Assembly (NCBI GenBank): GCA_963662155.1
Contig: OY759262.1
Span: forward strand, 13,158,282 to 13,222,281
Direction: 5' to 3'
DNA length: 64,000 bases
Origin: Lamellibrachia columna
Taxonomy: Eukaryota > Annelida > Polychaeta > Sabellida > Siboglinidae
Below are positions 37,272 through 48,980 of this stretch, piece after piece. The translations under genes were made by a program, and so were the position numbers. The notes beneath the pieces are model-generated. The model made no database searches and was not told where the DNA came from. It saw only the letters and a list, made by a program, of their open reading frames with translations. Every line of letters begins with the position of its first letter. Position 1 is the first letter of the stretch.

Positions 37272-38207
37272 CGTTATATAAAATTACGTCTTCCCCAACG
37301 TAATTCGAAAGATAAGCACGGACATATTTTGAGAAAATGTGAGTTCAAATGAGTATTATAATTACGTGCTTTTGCAGTTGTGAAACAAAGTTAAAGAAAT
37401 ATGTAAACATGGCGACCACTGGTCGGTGTTGGACGGTAAGTCGAACTCGGCCAAAGTATCGTGCGACTGTAAAAGTGTTATAAATGACTGTAATTGATTT
37501 GCCAAACCCGGATATTCCAGTAGTGTGGTGTAAAGAGCAGTTGCACAAACGTTACTCGACCCATTACAGTTGTTTTTAGCGTCTGCACAGGAATGTTCAG
37601 TCGTGTGTGTGTGTGTGGCGCTGTAATTACAGAGGTAATAGTATTTGCTCGTTTTTCGTCACCCTTCAGTCTCATGCGTCGCACCCAGTGTGACGTATAA
37701 TACTGAAGGTACTTCTGTTCATACCACAGACAGCGGTTCATAAATTATTTTAGCGACTGCGCGGTTTCCTGCGGCTGTGAGAAGGTGTAATGTGAGAACA
37801 GTTTTTGCGCCGTGTTAACATGTGCATAAGACCTGACGGATTCATTTGACGTGACACTGGTTAGTTCTGGTGGCGTCTTTTCTTCCCGAGCATTCTTTGA
37901 CAGCCGCCGGTCTACTGTATCTTTCAGAAGCACATTTCATTTTGGCTTGACGAAAACGTGTGGCCAACTTGTTGTGGGGTTAAACTAAGCTAAAGAAAAC
38001 CGGTGACATTGCAAGACAAGGAGGACGACCGGGACAAATAAAGAACTGAGAAAGCATCAGCAACCTGTGTTAGTTTGGGCGACCTGAATGTTGTGCTGTT
38101 AACAAGTCATCACAGCGGCTATTATCTGGTCCTGTTTAAAATGTCGTATTAACACCAGCCGTTTCCTGAATTTGTCCGTGTGTTTTGTATGCAATCGTTG
38201 CGCGAAT
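37272..38207. other. unannotated stretch
   Basis: No gene is recognised; minus-strand frames around 37345-37933 lack domains. Confidence 0.5.
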
Positions 38208-38456
<249 letters not shown>

Positions 38457-39076
38457 GCGCTTGTGACTCCGTCAAGATTATGTGATTCCGTCACAAAAAA
38501 TGTGATACCGCCACGTCTCGTGCACGTGACTCCGTGAGATAAATATCAATTTCACAACCTCTTAATTGAACTCATTCATCTTGTTACATAAAATGAGTTT
38601 AGACGTAGCATAGTGATACAGTACAACATTTTCGCATATGAAAAACTATTTCTGACACCGTTAAGCAATGTTTCTTTTTTACACCCCTTGTCTGGTCTTA
38701 CGTGGAATTCATGGCACGTAGGCTTATGTTATACAAATATACTGCATTAGCAAACCCCGGCAGCAAATGTGTATACACACGCCCTGTTAATAACTATCAC
38801 TTAGGCCTAATTATTTCCACCCAGTGTCAAAACAGAAGAGTTACATATGTGCACCGTCCAGTCTTCCTAGTGAACCGATAGAGCCAGCGATAACTGCACA
38901 ATGTTATGCTCGCGAAACAACAAGAGCGTGACCCACATCGAACTGAACGCCAACCGTCCTGGTGACGCCAGACGTTTTACTAAGCAGTACAGACGTATTA
39001 TCGTAATTGTTGCAATCTTGCCGTCGCCTCATCATCTAGCACACCGCGCAATCAGGCTTCCTGTTTATTGTTTGAC
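38457..39076. other. unannotated stretch
   Basis: Short TGTGAYTCCGTCA-type repetitions at 38461-38535; otherwise nothing is recognised. Confidence 0.5.
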
Positions 39077-39470
39077 ACGAATGTAGGGCGTATTAAATTG
39101 TGATATGTAAAATTAAACAATTCATATGATATGACTTAAGTGCAATTGAGCAGGCATATTCACATGTTTGTTTGTAGAAGCTATTGGCTGTTAAATAGTG
39201 CATTTTTTTAGAGTTTAACAAGCGGAGGGATTTATGGGAATTTTTCTGCTATGGGCCACGTGGGCGCATGAATACATGGCTATTTTTTTCAAAATTGACG
39301 GGCATCACACGTCGGGGCGATTTAAAAGAGCTGGAGGTCTGATTTTGACAAAACTTGGTCAGAATGTCAATGAGATGATGGCAGCTGCTGTGAAAAATTT
39401 TCAGAATTTTTGATGGTCACGTTTTCTTATAATCAGACAAAACGTTAACATGGCCACCAAATGCAATTCT
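39077..39470 (+). repeat. Dispersed repeat family R1, copy 2
   Basis: Collinear with 1458-1855 (same start ACGAATGTAGGGC and end AACGTTAACATGGCCACCAA) but more diverged from copy 1 than copy 3 appears to be. Confidence 0.75.
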
Positions 39471-39587
39471 CTACTGTGGTCTGCCCCCTATTCATGGCCG
39501 CCCACAGCATCAAGCAGACCGTAATCTAGGGCAGCTCATGACACTGTTTGCGGACAACACAAAGCCTCGAGGGATCATGCCTCAGTT

Positions 39588-39980
39588 ACGAATGTAGGGC
39601 ACAGTAATTTTAGGTATGTGTCATTTAAAAAAAATCATATCATCTAACATAACTGCATTTGAGCAGGCACATTGGCAGGTTTGCTGGTAGAACATGTTGG
39701 CAGTGTAACTGTGGATTTTTAGATGATTTCAATAGGCGGAAGGATTTTTGGCAATTTTTTCACCACAATGCACGTGTGCGTAGTAATTCATGCAGAAATT
39801 GGTAAACATTGATGGGCATTAAAAGAGTTAGAAATGTCTAATTTTGACTAAACTCCATCAGCATGTCAATGAAATGATGATGACGGCAGGTAAGAAATTT
39901 CAGAATTTTTGATGGTCAAGTTTTCTTATAATCATGCAAAACGTTAACATGGCCACCAATGGGAAATGTAACTGAGTGCT
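39588..39980 (+). repeat. Dispersed repeat family R1, copy 3
   Basis: Collinear with copies 1 and 2. It follows copy 2 in the same orientation after about 117 bp of different sequence, so the pair may be two segments of one larger element. Confidence 0.75.
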
Positions 39981-40787
39981 GAACCCTCGAGGCACCACAT
40001 AGCACCGCAGCTCTATGACAATTGTGCAGAATACCAACATCTTAACGATCCTATAGATGCACTGAATTCTATACAGTTGTTCAATATAATATTATATGTT
40101 TGCATTATTCAGAATAATGTATTATTATTATTAAATGTTTCTGGATCGAATCTGTTCTCAAAGCAGCACTGGACACGTCGTCGAATTAACCGTCCTTCAC
40201 TTGGCAAAGGCAATGATGGTTAGACGACATCAAAGAATGGACTTTCAACGAGATTCTCGTTGTAAGAACTCAAAACAATTTCAAAACACCAGCACTGTGT
40301 CCGCATCTTTGAAGCTTGAATCAAAGAGGGCATTCGCTACATTGAAATATTACTCTAAAAGTGGATGGTTGATTAATGGCTAAGCGGACAATCAGCGTGT
40401 TCTAGCAAACAATAACCACCGACCATGCACTGGACAGATTACACAGTCGAGTGCATATAAGTATCTAGCTTTGCTGATATTGGGAACATAGTCAACATAC
40501 CCGTAAGCTACAGCACCTATTCCAGGGATCACCAAAGGCACTTCTGACACCACGCCAGAAACGCACAATTTATCGGTGAAGAAACGTCCAACCTGCACCG
40601 CGAGTCACAGTACTGACCGGCCATCCTAAGGCTGGTCCCACGCGCGCCGCTCATGTAGCGAGACTGTGAACGCACGAGTTTCATGCACAAACAAACCGTG
40701 AGACAAAGACACGGGTTTTATTTAGCAACCGTGAGAAAATTAGCTAAATCGTAGGCGATTGCAACATCTGTTGCTCGTTGGAGTACG
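39981..40787. other. unannotated stretch
   Basis: No gene is recognised; a short plus-strand frame at 40135-40383 has no domain. Confidence 0.5.
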
Positions 40788-40877
40788 TTGAACTTAGCTG
40801 GGTGAACGTGTCATGAGTTGAACTTAGCTGGGTGAACGTGTCATGAGTTGAACTTAGCTGGGTGAACGTGTCATGAG
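40788..40877. repeat. 30-bp tandem repeat, three perfect copies
   Basis: The unit starting TTGAACTTAGCTGGGTGAAC and ending TGTCATGAG is present three times. Confidence 0.95.
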
Positions 40878-40954
40878 TTGCTAATGTAGCATCGCTAGAA
40901 GGAAAACACGACATTGCGTAACGCGAACTGGCCGAGGATTCCTACTATCATTGC

Positions 40955-41400
40955 ATGTACTAGCAAAATTGCCCACCACCCAGACGGGATAACTTGATAA
41001 CACTGTTAAAAACGTTATCACATAAATATCCATCTATGCCTTGGTACGTGGTGTTGCCAGTCAATATCTCTCGAAATCGCTGCATAATACTCGCAATTAC
41101 AGTAACGTCCAGTGACGTCTTGCCCTTGTATTACGTAACTTGGGACAATAGAAGAAAATAACGCGACGATGTCAACAATTATACGCGATTGCGTTGCGGA
41201 CAAGTGTACGTAATAACTACAATTATTAATTCGATTGTTCGTGAGAAGGATAATAGCAGGGTGAATTTCTAAAAAAAATTAATTGAGACGACCCGACCGT
41301 AGTATCGTAGATGAACCCTTGAAAGTTTGGCGCTCGGGTGCAAAGCGTCTTGGAGGAGTAGCACACGTGCAAACATACACTTGCTGAATTATAATAAGGT
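40955..41400 (-). repeat. Dispersed repeat family R2, copy A (unexpanded)
   Basis: Shares with 42600-43010 and 45385-46985, in order: AGCAAAATTGCCCA, CCAGTCAATATCTC, TTACAGTAACGTC, CTTGCCCTTGTATTACG, TTGCGGACAAGTGTACG, GGATAATAGCAGGGTGAATT, AAATTAATTGAGACGACCCG, GTAGATGAACCCTTGAAAG, GGCGCTCG, and CAAACATACACTTGCTG. It contains one copy of the segment that is a 28-bp array in copy C. The minus strand is partly open in all copies (VIQGQ, NCEYYAAISRDIDW here; NCQYYVAISRYIDW in copy C), which may hint at a coding origin. Confidence 0.75.
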
Positions 41401-42599
41401 AGGTGTTCTTCTTTCAGTCGTGTGCACTGCGGGCACCGTAGACTTTCCTTAACACCTAACCTGACCTCCATCTCCCCACCATTACCCTCTCCCGTAGCCC
41501 GTCCTCTGCTATCCACACCTGGCTTTGTTATCTCCACACTATGTATACACACCTGGCCTTGTTATCTCCACATTATCTATACACATTAGTTCGGGTTTTC
41601 TTCTCTTCACTCAACTACATTAACCTGTTTTCCAGACTCTTCCTCGACATTTTTAAAGCATACATTTACTGTTCGCTCTACTGTTTGATACAATAACCGC
41701 CCTGACATAAACACATCAAATAGATTCATCCATTAAGTGAAACTAAAACTGTTACACTATTAATTTCTCGTATTCAAACTCACTGAAGATTTCATTGCTG
41801 AAGTTATCACGATTACCACTTCTTCACTGCTGTGGGAAGTGACATGTTGGTGTGAGTTGCGTGTCAAAGGTATAGAGTGCGATACGAGATAGCTATCACG
41901 TCCCGTATCAGCTGGCAAGATACTCGTAATAATTGAACTCCATCATAAAAAACGCCGAGCAAGGATTAGCACGACATCGTCCCTTGTCTGTGACGTCAAT
42001 CACCTAGGCCCCCCAGAAATGATCAGCAGATGGCGTCGGACAGCGCGCCAAACAATAAGCAACGATTTGTAAAAGGGGCGCCACTCAAACGGGACACGAT
42101 CGTGTCTGTGTAGCTGGGCATGTTTCCTGACAGCTGAACTAAGCTGGCACCCGGGGCACGACATCGTGACGGCGCTAGGCCGAGCCGTTAGGGGTAAAAA
42201 CCACCATATCTGATATTGTTCTCATGTCAAATGGCGGCCATCCCTCGCCGAGTCTGGCGATATACATCTGTGAAGCAATCTGCAGCCATGGCCAGGCTAG
42301 CGAGGCACGCCGCGGGACTAGGCAGTTATAGTAACGTCTAGCAACGCAAACGCTGGAACAGTGCCATTCTGCACTGACGCGCTGGGCCGTCAGTTTGCCT
42401 TCTGGTCGACAACCAGAATGGCGTAACGAACCAGCGACGACTGATTCCCGCTGGCGAGTGTTATTATTACCTTGGACCCATTAGTATTCGCCCTTAGACG
42501 GCCCATGACGTTTCAACCATAGCGTTAACGTTAATTCCTCTCCTGAGCGTTCTTCTCAACCCATGCGACGAGGCATATATCACGACTTTAAGGCACTAT
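41401..42599. other. unannotated stretch with an R2 fragment
   Basis: A roughly 35-bp duplication around CACCTGGCTTTGTTATCTCC is at 41515-41580. A short R2 piece (GGCAGTTATAGTAACGTCTA) lies at about 42323-42350. CpG-rich sequence is at 42000-42320. No gene is recognised. Confidence 0.5.
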
Positions 42600-43010
42600 T
42601 TGTCTGTCTAAAATTGTGTTTCGCCTGGCAGTTATAGTAACGTCTAGCAACGCTTCGTCATTTGTGTTACGTAACGTCGAACATCGTAAACAAGATGCAA
42701 GACGTTGTGAATAATTGTACGTAATTGTTCGTACAGTGTTGCGGACAATTCTACGTAATAACTACAATGGGTAATTAGATTGTTCATATAAAGGGTAATA
42801 CCGGCGTGAATTTCGATAAAAATAAACAGTGACGACCCCACCTTTGAGCCGTAAACGAACCACTGGAAGTGTGGCGCTCGATATACAAAGCGTCTAGCTG
42901 TAATAACTATGACCTACAAATATACATACAAACAACTAGCTATGACCTACAAATATACATACAAACATAATATTATACTTACTGGATTATAGTAAGATGG
43001 TTGTGCTCAT
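42600..43010 (-). repeat. Dispersed repeat family R2, copy B
   Basis: Same order of landmarks as copy A (GTTATAGTAACGTCTAGCAA, GTTGCGGACAATTCTACG, GTAATACCGGCGTGAATTTC, ACGAACCACTGGAAGTGTGG, GGCGCTCG). It has a local duplication of ACTATGACCTACAAATATAC near 42905-42965, close to the point where copy C carries a 21-bp array. Confidence 0.7.
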
Positions 43011-43102
43011 ATCGAAAACGTTTTTTTCCTTCATATTCATACGGGTTCGTTTGCGGGCCTTGTGGGTTTCCGTTACCAGTCTTACAGGTGTGCGCCACTC
43101 AG

Positions 43103-43200
43103 GTTGGTACGTTTGTAACCAGACAGCGTTGGTACGTTTGTAACCAGATAGCGTTGATACTTTTGTAAGCAGACAACGTTGTTACGTTTGCAACCACACA
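43103..43200. repeat. 25-bp degenerate tandem repeat, about 4 copies
   Basis: Units around GTTGGTACGTTTGTAACCAG follow one another with several substitutions. Confidence 0.85.
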
Positions 43201-44130
43201 ACCTTCGGAAGCTGCGAACTTGACCAGAGTCAACTTTACTGAATCTCCAACACTGTGGTTTATCTTCGAAATTACCTCCAATTCCTAACAGCGATTCTGC
43301 GCCTTTCCCCCACACAGCTGTTGCACATTCGTGTACTTGTATGTGCATTTTCTTCACGATGTATGTGTATCAGTTGAGGAACATTTTACCCTGGAATTTA
43401 AACTCCGCTTTTACAACCCAAACGATCGACCTATGGATGCGAAACATAGCACCTCAAAGCAAGCCAAGAAAATAAATTTGGTGCATTCAACACTAAATGC
43501 TTTCGAAAGATCTTGGACATTAGCTAGAACGAATATGTGTCTAACGAAGAGGTCTGATTGCCTTCAAGGCCAACCATCCTCGTCATCAGGGGTTTCTGAC
43601 GCCACCAGTGCCCCTGGCAGATCGATCTCTTGAACGTTGATTTTTCAGTTGCTATGTTAACAAATGCGATTCCTCGCTGGAATCCACCTGGCGAGCATAC
43701 GAGGACCTAATTGATTGCGGATCCGTCGCCGCTGGTCAGGTGGGTAATGGTAGCCATTTCGTGGAAACGCTCTTTGAAGTTTGTACGAGTACCAGCCATC
43801 TGGTTGTCAGAAACACGCCGAGAGAACAGCAGGTGGGACGAAGTACAAATGAACTGACGTACTTCCGCACATTGTGTAGGATATGTTCCACGAGGTAGTA
43901 GTAGTAGTAGCACTGCTGGCCCGCGAGGATGCGGGCAACTCCCAGTTTCATTCACGATCGGTAAAAGACGCCAGTCCTGGCTCGGCTGCGTCACCGACAA
44001 GCTGGTCACAGAAGAGGACGACAGAAAGTGAACCAGCACCAGATCGTCGACCGCGATCTGCAGCTGATCGACAGAACGACGCCAGGACGCTAGCTACTGT
44101 TCGATCCTAGTGGAGCGCTTTGACTGCCTA
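43201..44130. other. unannotated stretch
   Basis: Frames on both strands at 43331-43633 and 43707-44110 are not recognised. There is a short GTAGTAGTAGTAGTAG run at 43895. Confidence 0.5.
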
Positions 44131-44636
44131 AAGTCCGCCACACACACACCGATTCTACAGTTGCCAACATGTTGGCGACTATTTTTTCAGTTAGCAAATC
44201 AAATTTAGTCGTTATGCGTATGTTATCCACCAACAATAACACTTTTTGTGAACATCTGGTATCTGAAAAATTGGTCGGCCGATTGGCAGTTGCTAAGTAT
44301 TTGTCGGCAGACTAAAGGTCGGTATATGTATGGCGGGCTATATTGCCTTTAAGCTTGCAGTTACCAACATGTTGACGACTACTTGTTCAGTTGGCAACTC
44401 AAATATAGTCGTTATGTGCGTGTTCTCCACCGACAGTTGGAAACACTTTTTGTCAGTCGCCAACCAGTCAGTGGACATCTGATACGGCTAGATATTCATC
44501 GATAGTTGCCGACTGTTTTCAGCCCGCAACCAATCAGAATCGACGACACAAGACGCGCCACATTTTAGGTCGGCCGATGGGTAGTTGACAAGTATTTGTC
44601 GGCAGACTGAAAGTCGGTATGTGTGTGGCGGGCTTT
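44131..44636. mobile_element. Inverted-repeat DNA element (MITE-like) with internal second end
   Basis: The left end AAAGTCCGCCACACACACAC mirrors the right end, which reads AAAGCCCGCCACACACATAC when complemented. Both sides have TA outside the AAG, compatible with a TA target. The interior has two similar halves (GTTGCCAACATGTTGGCGAC and GTTACCAACATGTTGACGAC), and an extra internal right end (GGTCGGTATATGTATGGCGGGC written as two pieces, GGTCGGTATATG and TATGGCGGGC) lies at about 44311-44340. So this is a tandem or nested pair of related elements. It encodes no transposase. Confidence 0.65.
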
Positions 44637-45384
44637 ATGCGTCTCTGGACGCGAGAGTTGCTGTCGTGTTGATTATTGTGGACAGTTGAGTGCAATGTGC
44701 ACCACGTCTTTCAGGTACAACCGTTTCAGATAACGCCGGGTAGTCTGCCAGGCTTCCGTCGTGTGCAATTTTATGTTGAATACAGACGCGCTAAACAGTC
44801 AACACCGTCGTCGCAATCGTTTTGTACTGGTGCGAGGGTTCACGTCGTTTTGTTGGTAGTTCTAATTTTCTTAACGAACACATTTTCGACAATCTCACTT
44901 CACCAACAACCTCTGACAGTTAAGTTGCGCAACACGCATCAGCGGCAAAGATTTACCACAAAATTAGATGGAGAAGTGCGTTTCATTGTCCAGTTTGTTC
45001 AATGGTGTTTTACAATGAGAAAATTTATACTGCAGGAAAACAGTCCTTTCATTTATCACACGAACCAGCTTTTTGTGCAGAAACAGTGCAGCATAGAGGC
45101 TAATGCGACTAGAACTGATATTCGGTTAGCTCGTCTTGCATTGAGAAGATGCTACCGAGTTATTCGATACGACTAATCAATCTCACCTCCAAAAAGTCTA
45201 CCTGTCGAAAGAGAATGCGCGTAACAAGTGAAACCAGATCGAGTACGTCTTTATTATAGTGCATTCAGACTGAAAACAACACTTGTTCCCGTGAGAATAC
45301 AAACTGTTTTATTTAACACCAACGCAACGCAATGGCTTACATTAGACGTAACACCCACTCGGACTCTTCGGGCCATTATTATTA
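44637..45384. other. unannotated stretch with an unexplained open frame
   Basis: A plus-strand frame of 166 codons (44676-45176) is the longest non-repetitive open frame in the first 47 kb. It has one hydrophobic stretch (VHVVLLVVLIFLT) but no recognised domain. I do not call it a gene. Confidence 0.4.
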
Positions 45385-45730
45385 CTAGCAAAAATGCCCA
45401 TCCTCAGGACGGGACAACTGGTTAGTTCGTAAACGACTGTCACGATAACAATAACTGGTTAGTTCGTAAACGACTGTCACGATAACAATAACTGGTACCG
45501 CCAGTCAATATATCTTGAAATTGCGACGTAATACTGGCAGTTATAATAACGTCGAACGACGCCTTGCCCTTGTATTACGAATGGCGTTGTCAACAGTTGT
45601 CCGTGTAGTGCCGCGGACAATTGTACGAAATAATTACAAAGGGTAATCCGATCAATCGTACAAAGGGTAACGTAGGGGTGGGTGAATCTCGAAAAAAAAT
45701 AAATTGAGACAACCCGGCCGTGGTGTCGTA

Positions 45731-46740
45731 GATGAACCCCTGAAAGGTAGGCGCTCGAGATGAACCCCTGAAAGGTAGGCGCCAGAGATGAACCCCTGAA
45801 AGGTAGGCGCCAGAGATGAACTTCTGAAAGGTAAGCGCCAGAGATGAACCCCTGAAAGGTAGGCGCCAGAGATGAACCCCTGAAAGGTAGGCGCCAGAGA
45901 TGAACCCCTGAAAGGTAGGCGCCAGAGATGAACCCCTGAAAAGTAGGCGCCAGAGATGAACCCCTGAAAGGTAGGCGCCAGAGATGAACCCCTGAAAGGT
46001 AGGCGCCAGAGATGAACCTCTGAAAGGTAGGCGCCAGAGATGAACCCCTGAAAGGTAGGCGCCAGAGATGAACCCCTGAAAGGTAGGCGCCAGAGATGAA
46101 CCCCTGAAAGGTAGCCGCCAGAGATGAACCCCTGAAAGGTAGGCGCCAGAGATGAACCCCTGAAAGGTAGGCGCCAGAGATGAACCCCTGAAAGGTAGGC
46201 GCCAGAGATGAACCCCTGAAAGGTAGGCGCCAGAGACGAACCCATGAAAGGTAAGCGCCAGAGACGAACCCCTGAAAGGTAGGCGCCAGAGATGAACCCC
46301 TGAAAGGTAGGCGCCAGAGATGAACCCCTGAAAGGTAGGCGCCAGAGATGAACCCCTGAAAAGTAGGCGCCAGAGATGAACCCCTGAAAGGTAGGCGCCA
46401 GAGATGAACCCCTGAAAGGTAGGCGCCAGAGATGAACCCCTGAAAGGTAGGCGCCAGAGATGAACCCCTGAAAGGTAGGCGCCAGAGATGAACCCCTGAA
46501 AGGTAGGCGCCAGAGATGAACCCCTGAAAGGTAGGCGCCAGAGATGAACCCCTGAAAGGTAGCCGCCAGAGATGAACCCCTGAAAGGTAGGCGCCAGAGA
46601 TGAACCCCTGAAAGGTAGCCGCCAGAGATGAACCCCTGAAAGGTAGGCGCCAGAGATGAACCCCTGAAAGGTAGGCGCCAGAGATGAACCCCTGAAAGGT
46701 AGGCGCCAGAGATGAACCCCTGAAAGGTAGCCGCCAGAGA
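45731..46740. repeat. 28-bp minisatellite, 36 copies
   Basis: The unit (GATGAACCCCTGAAAGGTAG, then GCGCCAGA) is present 36 times without length change. Rare variants recur at multiples of the unit: AAAAGTAGG at about 45940 and 46360, 15 units apart. The minus strand is open through this and the next array for about 450-500 residues in two frames (GAYLSGVHLWRLPFRGSS periodicity); this is an artefact of a stop-free unit. Confidence 0.95.
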
Positions 46741-46760
46741 TGCAAACCGTTTAGAAGTAA

Positions 46761-46949
46761 CATGACACACATACAAACAAACATGACACACATACAAACA
46801 AACATGACACACATACAAACAAACATGACACACATACAAACAAACATGACACACATACAAACAAACATGACACACATACAAACAAACATGACACACATAC
46901 AAACAAACATGACACACATACAAACAAACATGACACACATACAAACATA
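46761..46949. repeat. 21-bp minisatellite, 9 copies
   Basis: CATGACACACATACAAACAA (plus A) is repeated nine times perfectly, ending at CATACAAACATACAC, which is the single-copy sequence found at the same place in R2 copies A and B. Confidence 0.95.
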
Positions 46950-46985
46950 CACTTGTTGGATTGTGGTAAGGTTGCTTTGATGCAC

Positions 46986-47824
46986 AGAAAATAGCCAATC
47001 TCTGTAAACAAAAACTGACTCATTTTAATGACAAAGATGTCATACATAATAATAAATAGTCAGTTATAATTACAGATTAAGATAAATTATAAGAAACACG
47101 TGACAATCATTGACAAACGACGAAATATCCAGTCAGTTCTCGTTTAATAGACCGACATAAAATTAAAGAGGGGAAGATGATGTACCGGTACGTGTAATAC
47201 CAATGTAGCACACTGACGGAAGTTTCAAGTGGCATTTAACGCCGCATTTCAGTTCGACGCTTTTTTTGCATCCCAGCAGCGAATATCGACGCAAAGTAGT
47301 TCTTTTCACCTACTCGCATAGAATTGTGGCTTAAAAACAAACATTAGACGGATAACCTTGCGAACCAGCCGTCAACGGAAGACCCCGACGGTGGGTGTGA
47401 TGCCACCTACCGTGAACTAGTTGAGTATAACACCAGTACTTGTGTTGCCCAAGAAACTGCTGCCATCTGGCGGATACTTTTATCAAAACAGCTGCCCCTT
47501 ACAATAATAATACAGCATTTTAAAAGCGCTAATTCCTACTATATGGATCAATGCGCTGTACATACTTATAAAATACTATTCACATGGTATAAAATACTAT
47601 TTAACTATAAACACACATGTGTAAATGCCGAATAAATAAATAAAATTACGTTAGAAATAAATAAATAAAATAATTTAGAAAACCTTAAAATCTGTTGAGA
47701 ATCATAATGCAAAATTAATGTATATCACAAATAGTCCATCCATAGTGTCCATCGCATAATATTATCTTCATTTACATATATTTGAAATGACCAATAAAAA
47801 GGTAAGTCTTTAAAGACTTCCTAA
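46986..47824. other. unannotated stretch, partly LINE 3' region
   Basis: AATAAATAAATAAA runs at 47627-47668 and the AGCGCT..CAGCGC-like sequence at 47525-47565 may belong to the 3' untranslated tail of the LINE that follows on the minus strand. The rest is not recognised. Confidence 0.45.
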
Positions 47825-48806
47825 AAATTGTTAGCGTCTTGGAGTTCGGATGTGTAAAGGTTCGGCCAAGTAAATCGGCACCAAACCACTGACACATCGG
47901 TACGTCAACACTAGCACCTTGAAATGTATTCGACTTGCTACCGGCAGCCAGTGCAAGCCCCTTCGCTTAAGACGGGTGTTATGTGGTCGTAATTAGTCTA
48001 GCAGCATTGTTCTGTACTCGTTGCAGTCGAAATATCTGTGATGCCGAAAGGTTAACCAAGAGCGAATTACAGTAATCTAGGCGAGAGGTCACAAGTGCGT
48101 TTATAGCACTTTTGATGGCTTCTGTTGTGAGGTAGTGACGTATTGATGATAGTCTGTATAGATGATAATTACAAGCAGCACCCACAGCTGTCACATGATG
48201 TGTCATCATCAGATGTTGATCCATATGAACTCCCAAATTTCTTACGCAGTCTACTGGTGAAATGATGTCAGCTCTAATGTTCATAGAGCAAACTTCATAT
48301 AACTTGAGATGATGTTTTGATATAAAAATAATCATCTCAGTTTTGTCATCATTTAACTTTAGCATACGAAGAGTCATCCATCGTCTAACTTCCCTAATAC
48401 AGACTGTGACTTGCCTCACTGTTTCTGCTTGGTCACCCGGCACAGCTGGATTGTAGGATGCATATAGTTGAATGTCATCCGCATATTTGTGATAGTGTAC
48501 TCCTTGTCTTCTGAATATGCGCTGCATTGGCGTGGTTTATAGAGTAAATATAACTGGCCCAAGGACCGAGCCCTGTGGTACACCACACTGTAGAGGAATA
48601 TGCTCTGATGTTGTTGAGTCAATCTGGACATGATAGTTGCGGTCTTCCATGTATGTCCGGAACCAAGCTAGTGCCGTTCCACGCACACTGTATTCATCTT
48701 GCAGAAGTTTAAACAAGTGTGCATAATCGATAGTGTCAAATGCTGCTGATAGATCTAGCATGACAAACATCATAGCATGGTTCCTGTCAATCTGCCTCAA
48801 CTTCGA
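47825..48806 (-). pseudogene. 5'-truncated CR1/L2-like LINE reverse transcriptase, inactivated
   Basis: Minus-strand reading from 48806 gives the reverse transcriptase motifs in order: LDLSAAFDTIDYAHL (motif A), QCGVPQGSVLGPVIFTL (motif B), YADDIQLY (motif C), LNDDKTEMI, NLGVHMD, and LDYCNSLL..QRVQNNAARLI. An in-frame TAA at 48537-48539 interrupts it just before TTPMQRIFRR, where relatives usually carry Tyr. After TTT (47979) the frame shifts and continues as RRGLHWLPVASRIHFK and LVLTYRCVSGLVPIYL down to about 47830. The endonuclease domain and the 5' end are absent. The motif wording is typical of the CR1/L2/Jockey group of non-LTR elements. Confidence 0.9.
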
Positions 48807-48894
48807 ATATTAAGTCACCATTATACCCATTTGGCATAAATAGTTCATTAGCTAAGGCTCACCTTTGGGGTGTGGACATGCCCTATCTTCCCCA

Positions 48895-48896
<2 letters not shown>

Positions 48897-48977
<81 letters not shown>
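48897..48977. repeat. CA microsatellite
   Basis: About 40 perfect AC units. Confidence 0.95.

Positions 48978-48980
<3 letters not shown>

Larger units (their letters stand above)
45385..46985 (-). repeat. Dispersed repeat family R2, copy C, expanded by two internal arrays
   Basis: Left part 45385-45757 aligns with copies A and B (AGCAAAAATGCCCATCC, CCGCCAGTCAATATATC, CTTGCCCTTGTATTACG, AATTGAGACAACCCGGCCG). The right end (CAAACATACACTTGTTGG, TTGTGGTAAGGTTGC) also matches. Between them lie the 28-bp and 21-bp arrays, which replace single-copy sequence in copies A and B. Confidence 0.75.

Noticed and set aside
44676..45176. 166-residue plus-strand gene
   Set aside because: No recognisable domain, no codon or splice support; it remains a possible but unsupported frame.
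45477..46998. Minus-strand open frames of 502 and 448 residues
   Set aside because: They run through the 28-bp and 21-bp arrays, whose units lack stops; overlapping frames are equally open and the translation is purely periodic.
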